A stretch of 64,000 nucleotides of DNA from Acutalibacter sp. (lineage in GTDB: Bacteria; Bacillota; Clostridia; Oscillospirales; Acutalibacteraceae). The position numbers were made by a program, and so were the translations under genes. The stretch is taken from positions 1 to 64,000 of the forward strand of contig JAHHRN010000007.1 of assembly GCA_020025775.1 (NCBI GenBank). The letters run 5' to 3'. The notes under the pieces are model-generated. The model was not told the origin of the DNA. It saw only the letters and a list, made by a program, of their open reading frames with translations, and made no database searches. This document shows, piece after piece, positions 31,947 to 41,156 of this stretch. The stretch's first letter is position 1. Each line of letters opens with the position of its first letter.

Positions 31947-34028
31947 ATGGATGTGAAAGAAGCGCAAGAAAGACTTTCTGCAATCGAATCAGACATTTCT
32001 CTCGAGAATGTGCAAACGGCAGGGGAGACTGTTTTTATAAAAGATAAACAGAAACAGAGTGTTTCTATAAGCGGCGGCGTCTTTTCTGGTGCGCATACGG
32101 CGGTTTATCGAAAAGAAGCCTGTAAAGAGAAACTTTCTAAAATCCTGCTCCCAAAAGGGCTAAAGATAGAGCGTGCATGGGTGGAGCAGACCCCTTATCA
32201 CATGGCACGTCTGCCGAAAATCTCAAGCGATGAGAAAACACAGCACTATATTTCTCTCAAAGAAGCCGAAGCGATTTTACAGAACGCGGTGCATCCCGAA
32301 ACCGCTTATTTGCGCGGCTTGCATTCTGCCGCGTGGGGCGGCAACGCTTATCGTATAGAAAAAACGGAAAACGGCAGTTTCAAAAAAATATGGGTCGGCA
32401 ACAACAATCGCGGCAGGAAACTGCACCGCGACAAGGTGATTTTAGAAAATCTTTTTGAGCTTTTAACCCACCCTTATGAATTTTTCTACGATAACGAAAC
32501 AGGCGACTTTTATTTTTATGATGTGTGGCAAGACAAATCGGAAATCGAGCTTTCCTTTGCCGCCTGCCAAACACTGTTACAAATCGAAAACAGCGAAGCG
32601 CCGATTACGATTGAAAATACCGTGTTCGAGCGCTCCGACAACAGTATGTACAAGGGCAAGTGGGAACGGTATCTGCGTAGTGATTGGGCATTTTGCGATT
32701 GTGCCGCCGTGCAAATCCGAAATAGCTCGAATATAGTTTTTAAAAACTGCGAATTTAAAGACCTCGGCAATACAGCGGTACGCATTTTAGGCGATTGCCG
32801 CAAGATTCGCTTTGAAAACTGCTATTTTCACGACAGCCTTTCGAACGGTATTCTGATTTTGGGCGAGCCCGGCAGTACCTACTGCACCTCCTCCTGGGAG
32901 GGGAGTCATCATATCACCCATATGGAAAGCCCCGAAAAACAGGGCGCAAAAATCGAAGCTTATCCGAAAGAAATTGCAGTTCGAGAGTGCCTTTTCGAGT
33001 GGCTCGGGCAAACCGATTTGCAGTCGGCAGGTGTTTGCATGAGCCTTGCCAAAAATGTAACGGTGGAGCACTGCACGGTGCGCCATATGCCGCGAAGCGG
33101 TGTGAATATCTGCGAAAACGCGTTCGGTGGACATCAGATTTTACATAACGATATTTATGACTGCGTGCGGCAAACCGGCGACCATGGCCCGTTCAACAGC
33201 TGGGGCAGAGACCGCTTCTGGTCTTTGAAACGCTACGAAACCACGGGCAAATACGGTAAGCTGAAAAAGCCCTATGCCCTACAGGATATGACGGCACGCA
33301 ACGAGCTTGTCGGCAACCGCGTCATAGGCTCCCACGGTTTCGGCATCGACTTAGACGACGGCTCTTCAGGCTATACCATTGAAAACAATCTTTGCATCGG
33401 CGTGGGCATCAAGCTCCGTGAGGGCTTCTTCCGCACGGTACGCAACAATATTTTGATTTTTGCGCCGTTTGATTATCACTGCGCCTTTTGGGGCAATGAC
33501 GATTTAATTGAAAACAATCTCATTTATGCCGAAGAACCAATCCGCTGTGTCTTGGAAAATCGCGGCAGTAACGCGATCTTCCGAAATAACTATCATGTTT
33601 TTAAAAATGCCAAGGACAGCGAACGCTTTAAAAAGGAAACTACACTCTCCTTAGAAGATATTTTAGCGGGCAATTATGCTTTAGAGGGGATAAAACCCCT
33701 TACCCCGTCCTTCGGAAAAACGGGACTCGAAGCTCCCCAACTACCCGATTTTTCGAACTTTAAAAAGGCAAGAATTTTAAAAAACCTGCATTATACACTT
33801 TCTGAGGTGGACTCTGCCGTGCAAACGGCAACGGGTGCCCCCGACACAAAGGGTGTCTTTCTGAAACGGGCTTCCTCGCTTTCGAAAGGCTATCGCATGG
33901 GACTTCGTTCGGGCGATTTGCTTTTGACCGCCGACGGAGAAGCACTTACCTTAGAAAATATCCAAAACGCCCTAAAAACCGCAAAGCATTTTACCGTGCT
34001 TCGCGCGCAAAACGAAATCAAAATATAA
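31947..34028 (+). CDS. Right-handed parallel beta-helix protein with C-terminal PDZ-like domain, GH141-like
   Basis: A 693-residue protein from the ATG behind GGGAGGGG. The middle (about 230-560) is a run of short beta-strand turns such as IRNSSNIVFKNCEFKDLGN and IRFENCYFHDSLSNGI, typical of a right-handed beta-helix. Before it, an N-terminal region (LRGLHSAAWGGNAYRI; ILENLFELLTHPYEFFYD) resembles the front part of GH141-type glycosidases. The last 60 residues (LSKGYRMGLRSGDLLLTADG) form a PDZ-like module. With no signal peptide it is predicted cytoplasmic. It sits 17 bp before a GH20 gene, suggesting work on an imported amino-sugar-containing glycan. Catalytic activity is unproven. Confidence 0.7.
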   Translation: MDVKEAQERLSAIESDISLENVQTAGETVFIKDKQKQSVSISGGVFSGAHTAVYRKEACKEKLSKILLPKGLKIERAWVEQTPYHMARLPKISSDEKTQHYISLKEAEAILQNAVHPETAYLRGLHSAAWGGNAYRIEKTENGSFKKIWVGNNNRGRKLHRDKVILENLFELLTHPYEFFYDNETGDFYFYDVWQDKSEIELSFAACQTLLQIENSEAPITIENTVFERSDNSMYKGKWERYLRSDWAFCDCAAVQIRNSSNIVFKNCEFKDLGNTAVRILGDCRKIRFENCYFHDSLSNGILILGEPGSTYCTSSWEGSHHITHMESPEKQGAKIEAYPKEIAVRECLFEWLGQTDLQSAGVCMSLAKNVTVEHCTVRHMPRSGVNICENAFGGHQILHNDIYDCVRQTGDHGPFNSWGRDRFWSLKRYETTGKYGKLKKPYALQDMTARNELVGNRVIGSHGFGIDLDDGSSGYTIENNLCIGVGIKLREGFFRTVRNNILIFAPFDYHCAFWGNDDLIENNLIYAEEPIRCVLENRGSNAIFRNNYHVFKNAKDSERFKKETTLSLEDILAGNYALEGIKPLTPSFGKTGLEAPQLPDFSNFKKARILKNLHYTLSEVDSAVQTATGAPDTKGVFLKRASSLSKGYRMGLRSGDLLLTADGEALTLENIQNALKTAKHFTVLRAQNEIKI

Positions 34029-34045
34029 AAGAAAGAGGTTATTTT

Positions 34046-35674
34046 ATGTTACAGCTGATTCCCATGCCCGCCGAAATCCAACGCTACAGCGGTGTGTTTT
34101 CGATGACGGCCGATACCTCCTACACTGCTGAATCGCATTTTTCGGAAGCCGCCGAATTTTTGGAAAGCTATTTTAAAAAGCTTTTCGGAACAGCGCCCGA
34201 AGAAAAGGAAACGGGCGATATAAAATTTTTCTATGCCGAGAATTTGGCAAAAGAAGCCTACCGCCTTTCGATTTCCGCAAACCGTATTCAAATTGAAGCG
34301 AGTGCACCTACCGGGGCGCTGTATGCCCTGCAAACGCTTCGTCAGCTCGGTGATTTTGATTTGCAGGAAAATCCCGAAGAAATCCAAATTCCCTGTGTCG
34401 AAATTGTAGATTATCCGCGCTATAGCTGGCGCGGGCAGATGCTCGATTGCTCACGGCATTTCTTTTCTACAGAAGAAATCAAACGCCTTTTAGATTTGAT
34501 GCTTTATCATAAGCTCAATGTTTTTCATTGGCATTTGACCGACGATCAAGGCTGGAGAATGGAAAGCAAAAAGTATCCACTTTTAACCGAAATTGGCTCT
34601 AAGCGTAAAAACACACAGCAGACGGGGTGGATGGAACTAAATTATAAGCTCGAAGGCAAACCGCACGAGGGATTTTATACGCAAGAGGAGATTCGCGACA
34701 TTGTGGCATATGCTGCAAAGCGAGGCATTATGGTTGTACCCGAAATTGATATGCCGGCACACTTTGCTGCCGCCGAAGCCGCTTACCCTTATCTTGCCTG
34801 CCGTGAGATGAAAAGTGAAGTGTTTTGGTGGTACAGTGGAATCGTTCCGCATACGGAGCTAGGGTATAAAGATAGCTCTTGGAATCGTCCTGCCTGCCTC
34901 GGAAAAGAAAGCACCTACACCTTCATTTTCGACATTCTGGATGAGGTTTGTGAACTTTTCCCTGCGCCGTATTTCCATATCGGCGGTGATGAATCGCCCA
35001 CAGCGGAGTGGAAGAAATGTCCGCACTGTCAAAAGAAGATGCAAGAAGAACACCTCGAAACACCGCGTGAACTCCAAGGCTATTTCACCAACTGCGTGGG
35101 GAAATATTTAAAGACCAAAGGCAAGAGTCTCATTGGTTGGAACGAAGTTTTGGATTCCCCAAACATTGACAGGAGCGTAGTTGGGCAGTATTGGACGAGT
35201 AAAAGAAGCAAGGCGGCGGAACGCCATATTAAAAAAGGTGGCAAGTTAATTTTAAGCCGTCACAATGCCTTCTATTTTGACTTTCCGCATAGCAAAGTAC
35301 AGCTCAAAAACACTTATACATTTGACCCGAAAATGTGCCATATCCAAAAAAACAGAGAGAATCAAGTATTGGGCGTTGAAGCAGAACTTTGGACGGAATT
35401 TGTAGCCGACCGCCGCAAGCTCGATTTTAACCTCTTTCCGCGTATGGGCGCTGTGAGCGAAAATGCGTGGACGCCCAAACAAAAATGCAGCTTCCGAAGT
35501 TTTCAAAAACGTTTGCCGCATTATGAAGCGGTCCTCCAAAAGCTTGGGGTCAACTATGCCCCCGAGAAAATTACGTTAAAAAATCATAACGTAAAATATA
35601 CGCACGCTTTCTATTTTAAAAATCCTTACTTAGAAGTGGAAGACGGTGAAGCTGCAAAACGTGGAACAAAATAG
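34046..35674 (+). CDS. Family 20 beta-N-acetylhexosaminidase
   Basis: A 542-residue GH20 enzyme with an N-terminal GH20b domain (to about residue 120, ending ALYALQTLRQLGDF) and the catalytic barrel: SWRGQMLDCSRHFF, HWHLTDDQGWRME, VPEIDMPAHFAAA and the catalytic Asp-Glu pair in FHIGGDESP. Trp-rich ends (IGWNEVLD; NAWTPKQKCSF) close the substrate pocket. It removes terminal GlcNAc or GalNAc by substrate-assisted catalysis. No signal peptide, so it acts on imported oligosaccharides. Its product would feed NagA. No dedicated transporter is adjacent. Confidence 0.93.
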   Translation: MLQLIPMPAEIQRYSGVFSMTADTSYTAESHFSEAAEFLESYFKKLFGTAPEEKETGDIKFFYAENLAKEAYRLSISANRIQIEASAPTGALYALQTLRQLGDFDLQENPEEIQIPCVEIVDYPRYSWRGQMLDCSRHFFSTEEIKRLLDLMLYHKLNVFHWHLTDDQGWRMESKKYPLLTEIGSKRKNTQQTGWMELNYKLEGKPHEGFYTQEEIRDIVAYAAKRGIMVVPEIDMPAHFAAAEAAYPYLACREMKSEVFWWYSGIVPHTELGYKDSSWNRPACLGKESTYTFIFDILDEVCELFPAPYFHIGGDESPTAEWKKCPHCQKKMQEEHLETPRELQGYFTNCVGKYLKTKGKSLIGWNEVLDSPNIDRSVVGQYWTSKRSKAAERHIKKGGKLILSRHNAFYFDFPHSKVQLKNTYTFDPKMCHIQKNRENQVLGVEAELWTEFVADRRKLDFNLFPRMGAVSENAWTPKQKCSFRSFQKRLPHYEAVLQKLGVNYAPEKITLKNHNVKYTHAFYFKNPYLEVEDGEAAKRGTK

Positions 35675-35768
35675 TCTCCTTTCGGTTTTACTGGATTTTT
35701 TCTTTGAAATATGCTATACTTTTGAAATAATCCATTTCTATCTTTTTGAAAACAGTAGGAGTCTTTTT

Positions 35769-37982
35769 ATGAAAAAGCTTCAAAAGTCCAAACAAGCCAT
35801 GCTCAAGGTTGCCGCTCTGGCACTGGGTACAACGCTTCTTTTTTCCAGCTGTACGCTTTCGAGTGCAACGGTTGAAAAGCAGAAAATCGGTACCCTCGAG
35901 TCGGTCGAAACCACCTACAGCGAGGCAAAGCATCATGCTTTAAATGAAAACGATTTAGTCTATGTAACCAAAACCGGTTTAATTGAATTATATTTAGATA
36001 CTGCTTCCTTCGGCGTTTCCGTTCGGGAAGTCAATACAGGCAAGCTCTGGAATGCGCTTCCGACTTCGGATGTTGCGGAAAATAAAGCCGCCGTGTTAGA
36101 AGCTACTGTGTTAAAGGACGGCAAACGCTATAAGCTCAACACGCAGGACAATTCCGTGGCATTCGGTTCAGCTTCCTTTAAGCCGAAAGAAGACGGCTTG
36201 CTCGTGACCTATGATTTGGCACTCGACGAAGCAACAGCAAATAGCGCGTTTGAGTCACTTGCGCCCGATGCACTTTATGTATCTTTAACGGTCAATTACA
36301 CCTTGACCGACGGCGCCATGTATGTTTCTTTGAATTGCAACGAGATGTTAACGAGCGAAAACTGCACGGTAGAAAGCGTGGAGCTTTTACCTTATTTCGG
36401 TGCGACAACGGAAGACAGCGAAAGCGATTATATCTTCCTGCCCGATGGTAGTGGTGCGATTTCTTATTTAAAAGCACAGGAAGAGCCCGTGAAAGCTTTT
36501 GTACCTTACGGTGCAGATGCGGCGAATCCGCGTGATACGGCAGACAAACAGCCTTCTGTTTTAGCGGCGTTCGGTATGAAATCGGGCGAAAGCGCTTTTT
36601 CGGCACTCGTAGAGGGTGGCGATACGATTTCGGAAATTATCACACACAGTAAAACAGAAGAAGAACCGTTTTACAGGGTCGGCACAAAGTTCTTCGTGCA
36701 GGATGCGACTGTCATCGGCAAAGAGGGCAAACAGACCCAGCACCTCGGCAACCGTCATGGCGGCGAAGTCAAGATTTGCTATCGCTTCCTTTCCAATAAT
36801 AATGCAGGCTATGTGGGCATGGCAACCGCGTGCCGTGAGCTTCTCATGCGCAGAGGTTTGCTTTCCACAAAACCAATCGCACAAGCGGAATATCTGCCCT
36901 TCCTTTTAACGGCGCAGGCTTCTGCACCTAAGTCCGTAACCAACGGGGCAAAGATTTTAACCGATTACACAGAACTCGAAGAGCTTTTAGCCTTGATGAA
37001 AGCGAAGAGTATTAACCATGTTCTGGTGCGTTATAACGGCGCGCTCGACGGCTCTTTAAAGCAAAAACAGTTAAAACACAGCGGTCTTTTGGGTGGCCTC
37101 GGCAATGAAAAAGAGTTGAAATCCCTGCTCGGTTATGTAAAAACGCAGCAGTTCAGTCTCTTCTTGAATGTCGATTTGCTTTCCTTTGCAAAAGTGAATC
37201 ACACCGCCAAAAGCTTAACGGGTGACGCGATGCACGTAACGGAGCAAAATCCCTTTGCGGCATACAGCGGCAAGGAAGCCATCGACAAGAAGCTTTTAAG
37301 CTTAGATGAAATGACCAAAGACGTGGAAGCCTTTGTGAACGGCGACTACGATTTGGAATTTGGCGGCTACTGCGTGGATGATGCCGGCAGCTTGCTCTAC
37401 TCCGATTACGGCGATGCTTATAACAGACTCAATGCGGCGGACTTGCTTTCCAAACAGGCCTCCACCCTTTCGGCAGGGCACAAGCTCATGGTCGATACAG
37501 GCAATGTCTATATGCTCAAAAATGCCGATGTAATCGCCAATTTGCCGTCTGCTTGCGGCTATAAAGAAACTGCCGCTTATGTCAGCGTACCGTTCTTGCA
37601 AATGATTTTCCACGGCACACTCGACTATGCACATAACGCAATCAATCTTTCGGAAAATCCGGAACAAGCCTTCTTAAAATCTATGGAATACGGTGCAGTA
37701 CCGTCTTATACCCTGTATTTTAAAAAGACCGAAAACGAAGCACTGGATGCAACCTATCATTATGAGAAACAAATCAGCAAGGCGGCAAAGAATTACGAAA
37801 AAGCCAACGAAGCTTTAAAGGATTTGCGTGACGCCCGTATGACAGGGCACGGCAAGGTGCAGGACGGCGTATATTTCACGGAATACAACAACAGCACGCT
37901 TTTGTATTTCAATTATAATGAAACACCGGTGACTGTGAACTCTATCACGATTGCGCCTATGTCCTTCCTCAGAATCAACTGA
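35769..37982 (+). CDS. DUF5696 family lipoprotein
   Basis: A 737-residue protein from the ATG behind TAGGAG; a longer in-frame start at 35646 lies in the GH20 gene. It has a lipoprotein signal (basic start, hydrophobic stretch, LFSSC lipobox near residue 28). The body (YVTKTGLIELYLDTASFGVS; GKLWNALPTS; YIFLPDGSGAISYL) matches DUF5696 proteins, which in Firmicutes often accompany sugar ABC transporters. The second half may form a barrel (VRYNGALDGS; FGGYCVDDAGSLLYSDYGDA). A surface glycan-binding or glycoside-hydrolase-like role is inferred from its neighbours. An extended -10 (TGCTATACT near 35714) may give it a separate promoter. Confidence 0.75.
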   Translation: MKKLQKSKQAMLKVAALALGTTLLFSSCTLSSATVEKQKIGTLESVETTYSEAKHHALNENDLVYVTKTGLIELYLDTASFGVSVREVNTGKLWNALPTSDVAENKAAVLEATVLKDGKRYKLNTQDNSVAFGSASFKPKEDGLLVTYDLALDEATANSAFESLAPDALYVSLTVNYTLTDGAMYVSLNCNEMLTSENCTVESVELLPYFGATTEDSESDYIFLPDGSGAISYLKAQEEPVKAFVPYGADAANPRDTADKQPSVLAAFGMKSGESAFSALVEGGDTISEIITHSKTEEEPFYRVGTKFFVQDATVIGKEGKQTQHLGNRHGGEVKICYRFLSNNNAGYVGMATACRELLMRRGLLSTKPIAQAEYLPFLLTAQASAPKSVTNGAKILTDYTELEELLALMKAKSINHVLVRYNGALDGSLKQKQLKHSGLLGGLGNEKELKSLLGYVKTQQFSLFLNVDLLSFAKVNHTAKSLTGDAMHVTEQNPFAAYSGKEAIDKKLLSLDEMTKDVEAFVNGDYDLEFGGYCVDDAGSLLYSDYGDAYNRLNAADLLSKQASTLSAGHKLMVDTGNVYMLKNADVIANLPSACGYKETAAYVSVPFLQMIFHGTLDYAHNAINLSENPEQAFLKSMEYGAVPSYTLYFKKTENEALDATYHYEKQISKAAKNYEKANEALKDLRDARMTGHGKVQDGVYFTEYNNSTLLYFNYNETPVTVNSITIAPMSFLRIN

Positions 37983-37985
37983 TTT

Positions 37986-38018
37986 TTAAAGTCCCCGCCT
38001 TGTGCAGGGACTTTTTTG
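37986..38018 (+). terminator. Terminator of the DUF5696 gene
   Basis: AAAGTCCC and GGGACTTT pair, followed by Ts. Confidence 0.8.
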
Positions 38019-38045
38019 GATATATTAAAGATAAGGAATCAAGCT

Positions 38046-38741
38046 ATGGAAACATTTTTAGAAAGAACCGAGCGCCTTTTCGGAAAAGAAGAGGTTGAAA
38101 AATTAAAACAGGCGAGAGTTGCGGTGTTCGGCATCGGCGGCGTGGGCGGCTATGTGGCTGAGGCGCTTGTGCGTGGCGGCATCGGTGCGATTGATGTGTT
38201 TGACCCCGACGAAGTGCACGAAAGTAATTTGAATCGCCAGATTTTAGCCTTGCATTCGACTATGGGGCAGAAAAAAACCGAGGCTTTTAAAGCACGCGCT
38301 CTGGATATTAATCCTGAAATTCAGGTGCAGACCCATGAAATGTTCGTCCTACCCGAAAATGCCGCAGAAATTGATTTCACGGCGTTTCAGTATGTGGTCG
38401 ATGCGATTGATACCGTAGCCGGAAAACTTGAAATTATTGAGCGTTGCAGTGCTCTGGGCGTACCTGTCATCTCCGCTATGGGAACGGGCAACAAAATGCA
38501 GCCCGAGCTGTTAGAACTTGCCGATATTTACGATACCTCGGTTTGTCCCTTGGCACGCATTATGCGCCGAGAGCTTCGTAAAAGAAATGTGGAACACTTA
38601 AAGGTGGTTTATTCTAAGGAAGAACCGAAAATCGTCAATCCCGAAGGCGTGCGCCAGCCCATTATCGGCAGCAATTCCTTTGTGCCTGCAACGGCAGGAC
38701 TTTTGATTGCCAGCGCGGTGATTCGAGACCTAATGAAATAA
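38046..38741 (+). CDS. tcdA: tRNA threonylcarbamoyladenosine dehydratase
   Basis: A 231-residue E1-like enzyme converting t6A37 of ANN-decoding tRNAs to cyclic t6A. The ATP-binding loop is VFGIGGVGGYVAEALVRGG, with ESNLNRQ, VDAIDTVAGKLE and the catalytic-Cys region TSVCPLARIMRRELRK. The start is the ATG behind AAGGAA; an upstream TTG 30 bases earlier lies in the preceding terminator. It is just upstream of two tRNA genes. Confidence 0.93.
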   Translation: METFLERTERLFGKEEVEKLKQARVAVFGIGGVGGYVAEALVRGGIGAIDVFDPDEVHESNLNRQILALHSTMGQKKTEAFKARALDINPEIQVQTHEMFVLPENAAEIDFTAFQYVVDAIDTVAGKLEIIERCSALGVPVISAMGTGNKMQPELLELADIYDTSVCPLARIMRRELRKRNVEHLKVVYSKEEPKIVNPEGVRQPIIGSNSFVPATAGLLIASAVIRDLMK

Positions 38742-38775
38742 ATTTAGATTTTTTTGAAAAATTTTAAAAAAAGTA

Positions 38776-38805
38776 TTGACATTTGGGGTACTTATATATT
38801 ATAAT
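38776..38805 (+). promoter_or_regulatory. Promoter of the tRNA-Met/tRNA-Glu operon
   Basis: TTGACA (38776-38781) and TATAAT (38800-38805), 18 bp apart, ending 28 bp before tRNA-Met. Confidence 0.8.
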
Positions 38806-38833
38806 ATCGAAGCTGTAAGAAATACAGCGACAT

Positions 38834-38910
38834 GGCGGCATAGCTTAGTTGGCTAGAGCGTCCGGTTCATACCCGGAAGGTCACAGGTTCAAGTCCCGTT
38901 GCCGCTACCA
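38834..38910 (+). tRNA. tRNA-Met (CAT)
   Basis: 77 nt including an encoded CCA. Acceptor GGCGGCA pairs with TGCCGCT (first pair G-T). The D arm is GCTTAGTTGGCTAGAGC, the anticodon arm TCCGG-TTCATAC-CCGGA and the T arm ACAGG-TTCAAGT-CCCGT. It resembles Bacillus elongator tRNA-Met closely. Initiator type is unlikely because the three G-C anticodon-stem pairs are absent. Confidence 0.95.
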
Positions 38911-38940
38911 AAAAAAGCGGCGAAGCATTCGTCGCCATAT

Positions 38941-39015
38941 GGCCCGGTGGTCAAGCGGTTAAGACACCGCCCTTTCACGGCGGTAACACGAGTTCGATTC
39001 TCGTCCGGGTCACCA
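38941..39015 (+). tRNA. tRNA-Glu (TTC)
   Basis: 75 nt including CCA. Acceptor GGCCCGG, D arm GGTCAAGCGGTTAAGACA, anticodon arm CCGCC-CTTTCAC-GGCGG and T arm ACGAG-TTCGATT-CTCGT. Same transcript as tRNA-Met, 30 bp apart. Its 3' part is duplicated 181 bp downstream. Confidence 0.97.
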
Positions 39016-39312
39016 CGATAAAGAGATTCACAAACGTGAGTCTCTTTTTTGTTTTTCTTTTTTTATGACGAGAATCGAACTCGTTCGTCCATCTCACGGC
39101 GGTTGCCGCAGGCGGAGCCGTGAGGGACATAAAATAGGACGCTTGCGAAGCAAGCACAAGGAGCGCGGTGCGCTCCGATTCTCGTCCGGGTCACCACGAT
39201 AAAGAGATTCACGATTGTGAGTCTCTTTTTTTGTTGTTTAAAAGAAACGAGAATCGAACTCGTTCGTCCATCTCGCGGCGGTTGCTGTGGGCAGAGCCGT
39301 GAGGGACATAAA
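39016..39312 (+). repeat. tRNA-Glu 3'-end repeat array
   Basis: Positions 38995-39031 (second half of the T loop, acceptor, CCA, start of the terminator) recur identically at 39176-39212. Between them are an inverted copy of the T arm (GACGAGAATCGAACTCGT, 39067-39084), a CTCACGGC/GCCGTGAG hairpin and GTGAGGGACATA. A second inverted T arm plus hairpin follows at 39246-39309. It shares TCCATCTCACGGC and GTGAGGGACATA with the units at 1-300. There is no protein-coding potential. The remainder to 39433 holds nothing I recognise. Confidence 0.85.
39019..39055 (+). terminator. tRNA operon terminator
   Basis: GAGATTCAC pairs with GTGAGTCTC (one G-T pair) around AAAC, followed by T6. It is copied with the tRNA end at 39200-39232. 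Confidence 0.85.
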
Positions 39313-39433
39313 AAGAAAAAGATTAAAATAAAGCACAAAACGGCTATAATTTGCAGATACAATTTCGCCGGCAGATAGGGGAGAGTCGAAAATCTCTAGT
39401 AAAGTTTTACTGTCGTTAATATCTCACAAAAAT

Positions 39434-39468
39434 AAAAAGAGATGCACAATTTCGTGCATCTCTTTTTT
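39434..39468 (-). terminator. Terminator of fhs
   Basis: AAAAAGAGATGCAC pairs with GTGCATCTCTTTTT, a 14-bp stem, about 16 bp past the fhs stop. Confidence 0.9.
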
Positions 39469-39483
39469 AGTGCTTTTTATGCT

Positions 39484-41154
39484 TTAGAAAAGACCTGTGA
39501 TTTCGCCGTCGGCGGTTACGTCGATGTTGTATGCGGCGGGATTTTTCGGGAGACCGGGCAGGGTCATGATACTGCCGGTTAGGGCTACGATGAAGCCTGC
39601 ACCTGCGGAAAGCTGAATGTCACGCACGGTGAGGGTGTGTCCCTCGGGTTTGCCTAAGCGTGTGGGGTCGTCGGAGAGGGAATACTGTGTCTTGGCAACG
39701 CAAACGGGGAGCTTGTCTTTGCCGAGCTTTTCAATTTCCGCAATCGCTTTTTTGGCACTCGCTGTAAAGACTACGCCGTCTGCGCGGTAGATTTCTTTTG
39801 CAATGATTTCAAGCTTCTCGGGAATGGAAAGGTCTGTGTCATAAAGCGGATGATAGGAAGTGGGCTTTTCTTCGATGGTCTTGATGACCTTCTCTGCCAA
39901 ATCTACGCCGCCTGCGCCGCCCTTCGCAAAAACATCACAAAGGGAAACTTCAACGCCCATATCTTCTAAGAAGTTCTGTAAAAATTCGATTTCCTGATCG
40001 GTATCTGTGCCGAAACGGTTAATGGCAACCACTACCGGTACACCGTATTTGTGCATGTTTTCAATGTGGGTCTGTAAATTGACAATACCCTTTTGCAGTG
40101 CCTCTACGTTTTCTTCGGCAAGGTCTGCTTTTGCTACGCCGCCGTTGTATTTCAGCGCGCGAATGGTCGCTACAATGACGATGCAGTCCGGCTCTAAGCC
40201 TGCGGCACGGCATTTAATATCGAGGAATTTCTCTGCACCGAGGTCTGCGCCGAAGCCGGCTTCCGTGATGCAGTAATCGGAAAGCTTAATTGCTGTTTTT
40301 GTAGCAAGCACGGAGTTGCAGCCGTGCGCAATATTGGCAAAAGGTCCGCCGTGCATGAGTGCCGGTGTATGCTCGAGCGTCTGCACGAGGTTGGGCTTAA
40401 CGGCATCCTTTAAAAGTGCTGCCATAGAACCTACAGCCTTTAAATCTTTGGCGTAAACCGGGTTGCCCTCCACGTCGTAAGCCACTAAAATGTTGCCGAG
40501 ACGAACTTTTAAATCTTCCATAGAGGAGGCGAGACAAAGAATTGCCATAACCTCGCTGGCAACGGTGATGCAGAAATGGTCTTCACGCGGTACACCGTTT
40601 ACCTTGCCGCCTAAACCGATAACAACATTGCGAAGCATGCGGTCATTCATGTCTAAGCAACGCTTAATCAGAATACGGCGCACATCAATGCGCAACTCGT
40701 TGCCCTGCTGAATGTGGTTGTCGAGCATGGCGCAAAGCAGATTGTTTGCCGCTGTAATGGCGTGCATATCGCCGGTGAAATGCAGGTTAATATCCTCCAT
40801 GGGTACAACCTGTGCATAGCCGCCGCCTGCTGCACCACCCTTGATGCCGAAAACCGGACCTAAAGACGGTTCGCGAAGTGCAATTACTGCATTTTTGCCG
40901 ATTTGTTGCATCGCTTCCCCGAGACCAACGGTTACTGTGGTTTTGCCCTCACCTGCAGGGGTGGGGTTGATCGCGGTTACTAAGATGAGCTTGCCGTCCT
41001 TACGGTCTTTAAATTCCTCTAAGAGGGAGAGCGGAAGCTTGGCTTTATATTTGCCATAAAGCTCCAAGCTGTCCGTCGGTACGTGCATCTTTTCTGCAAC
41101 CTTTTCAATCGGAAGCATAGAAGCTTCCTGTGCAATTTCAATATCCGATTTCAT
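39484..41154 (-). CDS. fhs: Formate--tetrahydrofolate ligase
   Basis: A 556-residue enzyme making 10-formyl-THF from formate, THF and ATP. The P loop is NPTPAGEGKTTVTVGL at about residue 64, with REPSLGPVFGIKGGAAGGGY, HFTGDMHAITAANNLL and MHGGPFANIAHGCNS. It is the entry of formate into one-carbon metabolism, used for purines and in acetogens for the methyl branch. It starts two bases after the stop of a response regulator gene, so it is probably transcribed with that two-component system. No folD or other C1 gene is adjacent. Confidence 0.97.
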   Translation of the reverse strand: MKSDIEIAQEASMLPIEKVAEKMHVPTDSLELYGKYKAKLPLSLLEEFKDRKDGKLILVTAINPTPAGEGKTTVTVGLGEAMQQIGKNAVIALREPSLGPVFGIKGGAAGGGYAQVVPMEDINLHFTGDMHAITAANNLLCAMLDNHIQQGNELRIDVRRILIKRCLDMNDRMLRNVVIGLGGKVNGVPREDHFCITVASEVMAILCLASSMEDLKVRLGNILVAYDVEGNPVYAKDLKAVGSMAALLKDAVKPNLVQTLEHTPALMHGGPFANIAHGCNSVLATKTAIKLSDYCITEAGFGADLGAEKFLDIKCRAAGLEPDCIVIVATIRALKYNGGVAKADLAEENVEALQKGIVNLQTHIENMHKYGVPVVVAINRFGTDTDQEIEFLQNFLEDMGVEVSLCDVFAKGGAGGVDLAEKVIKTIEEKPTSYHPLYDTDLSIPEKLEIIAKEIYRADGVVFTASAKKAIAEIEKLGKDKLPVCVAKTQYSLSDDPTRLGKPEGHTLTVRDIQLSAGAGFIVALTGSIMTLPGLPKNPAAYNIDVTADGEITGLF

Positions 41155-41156
41155 TC

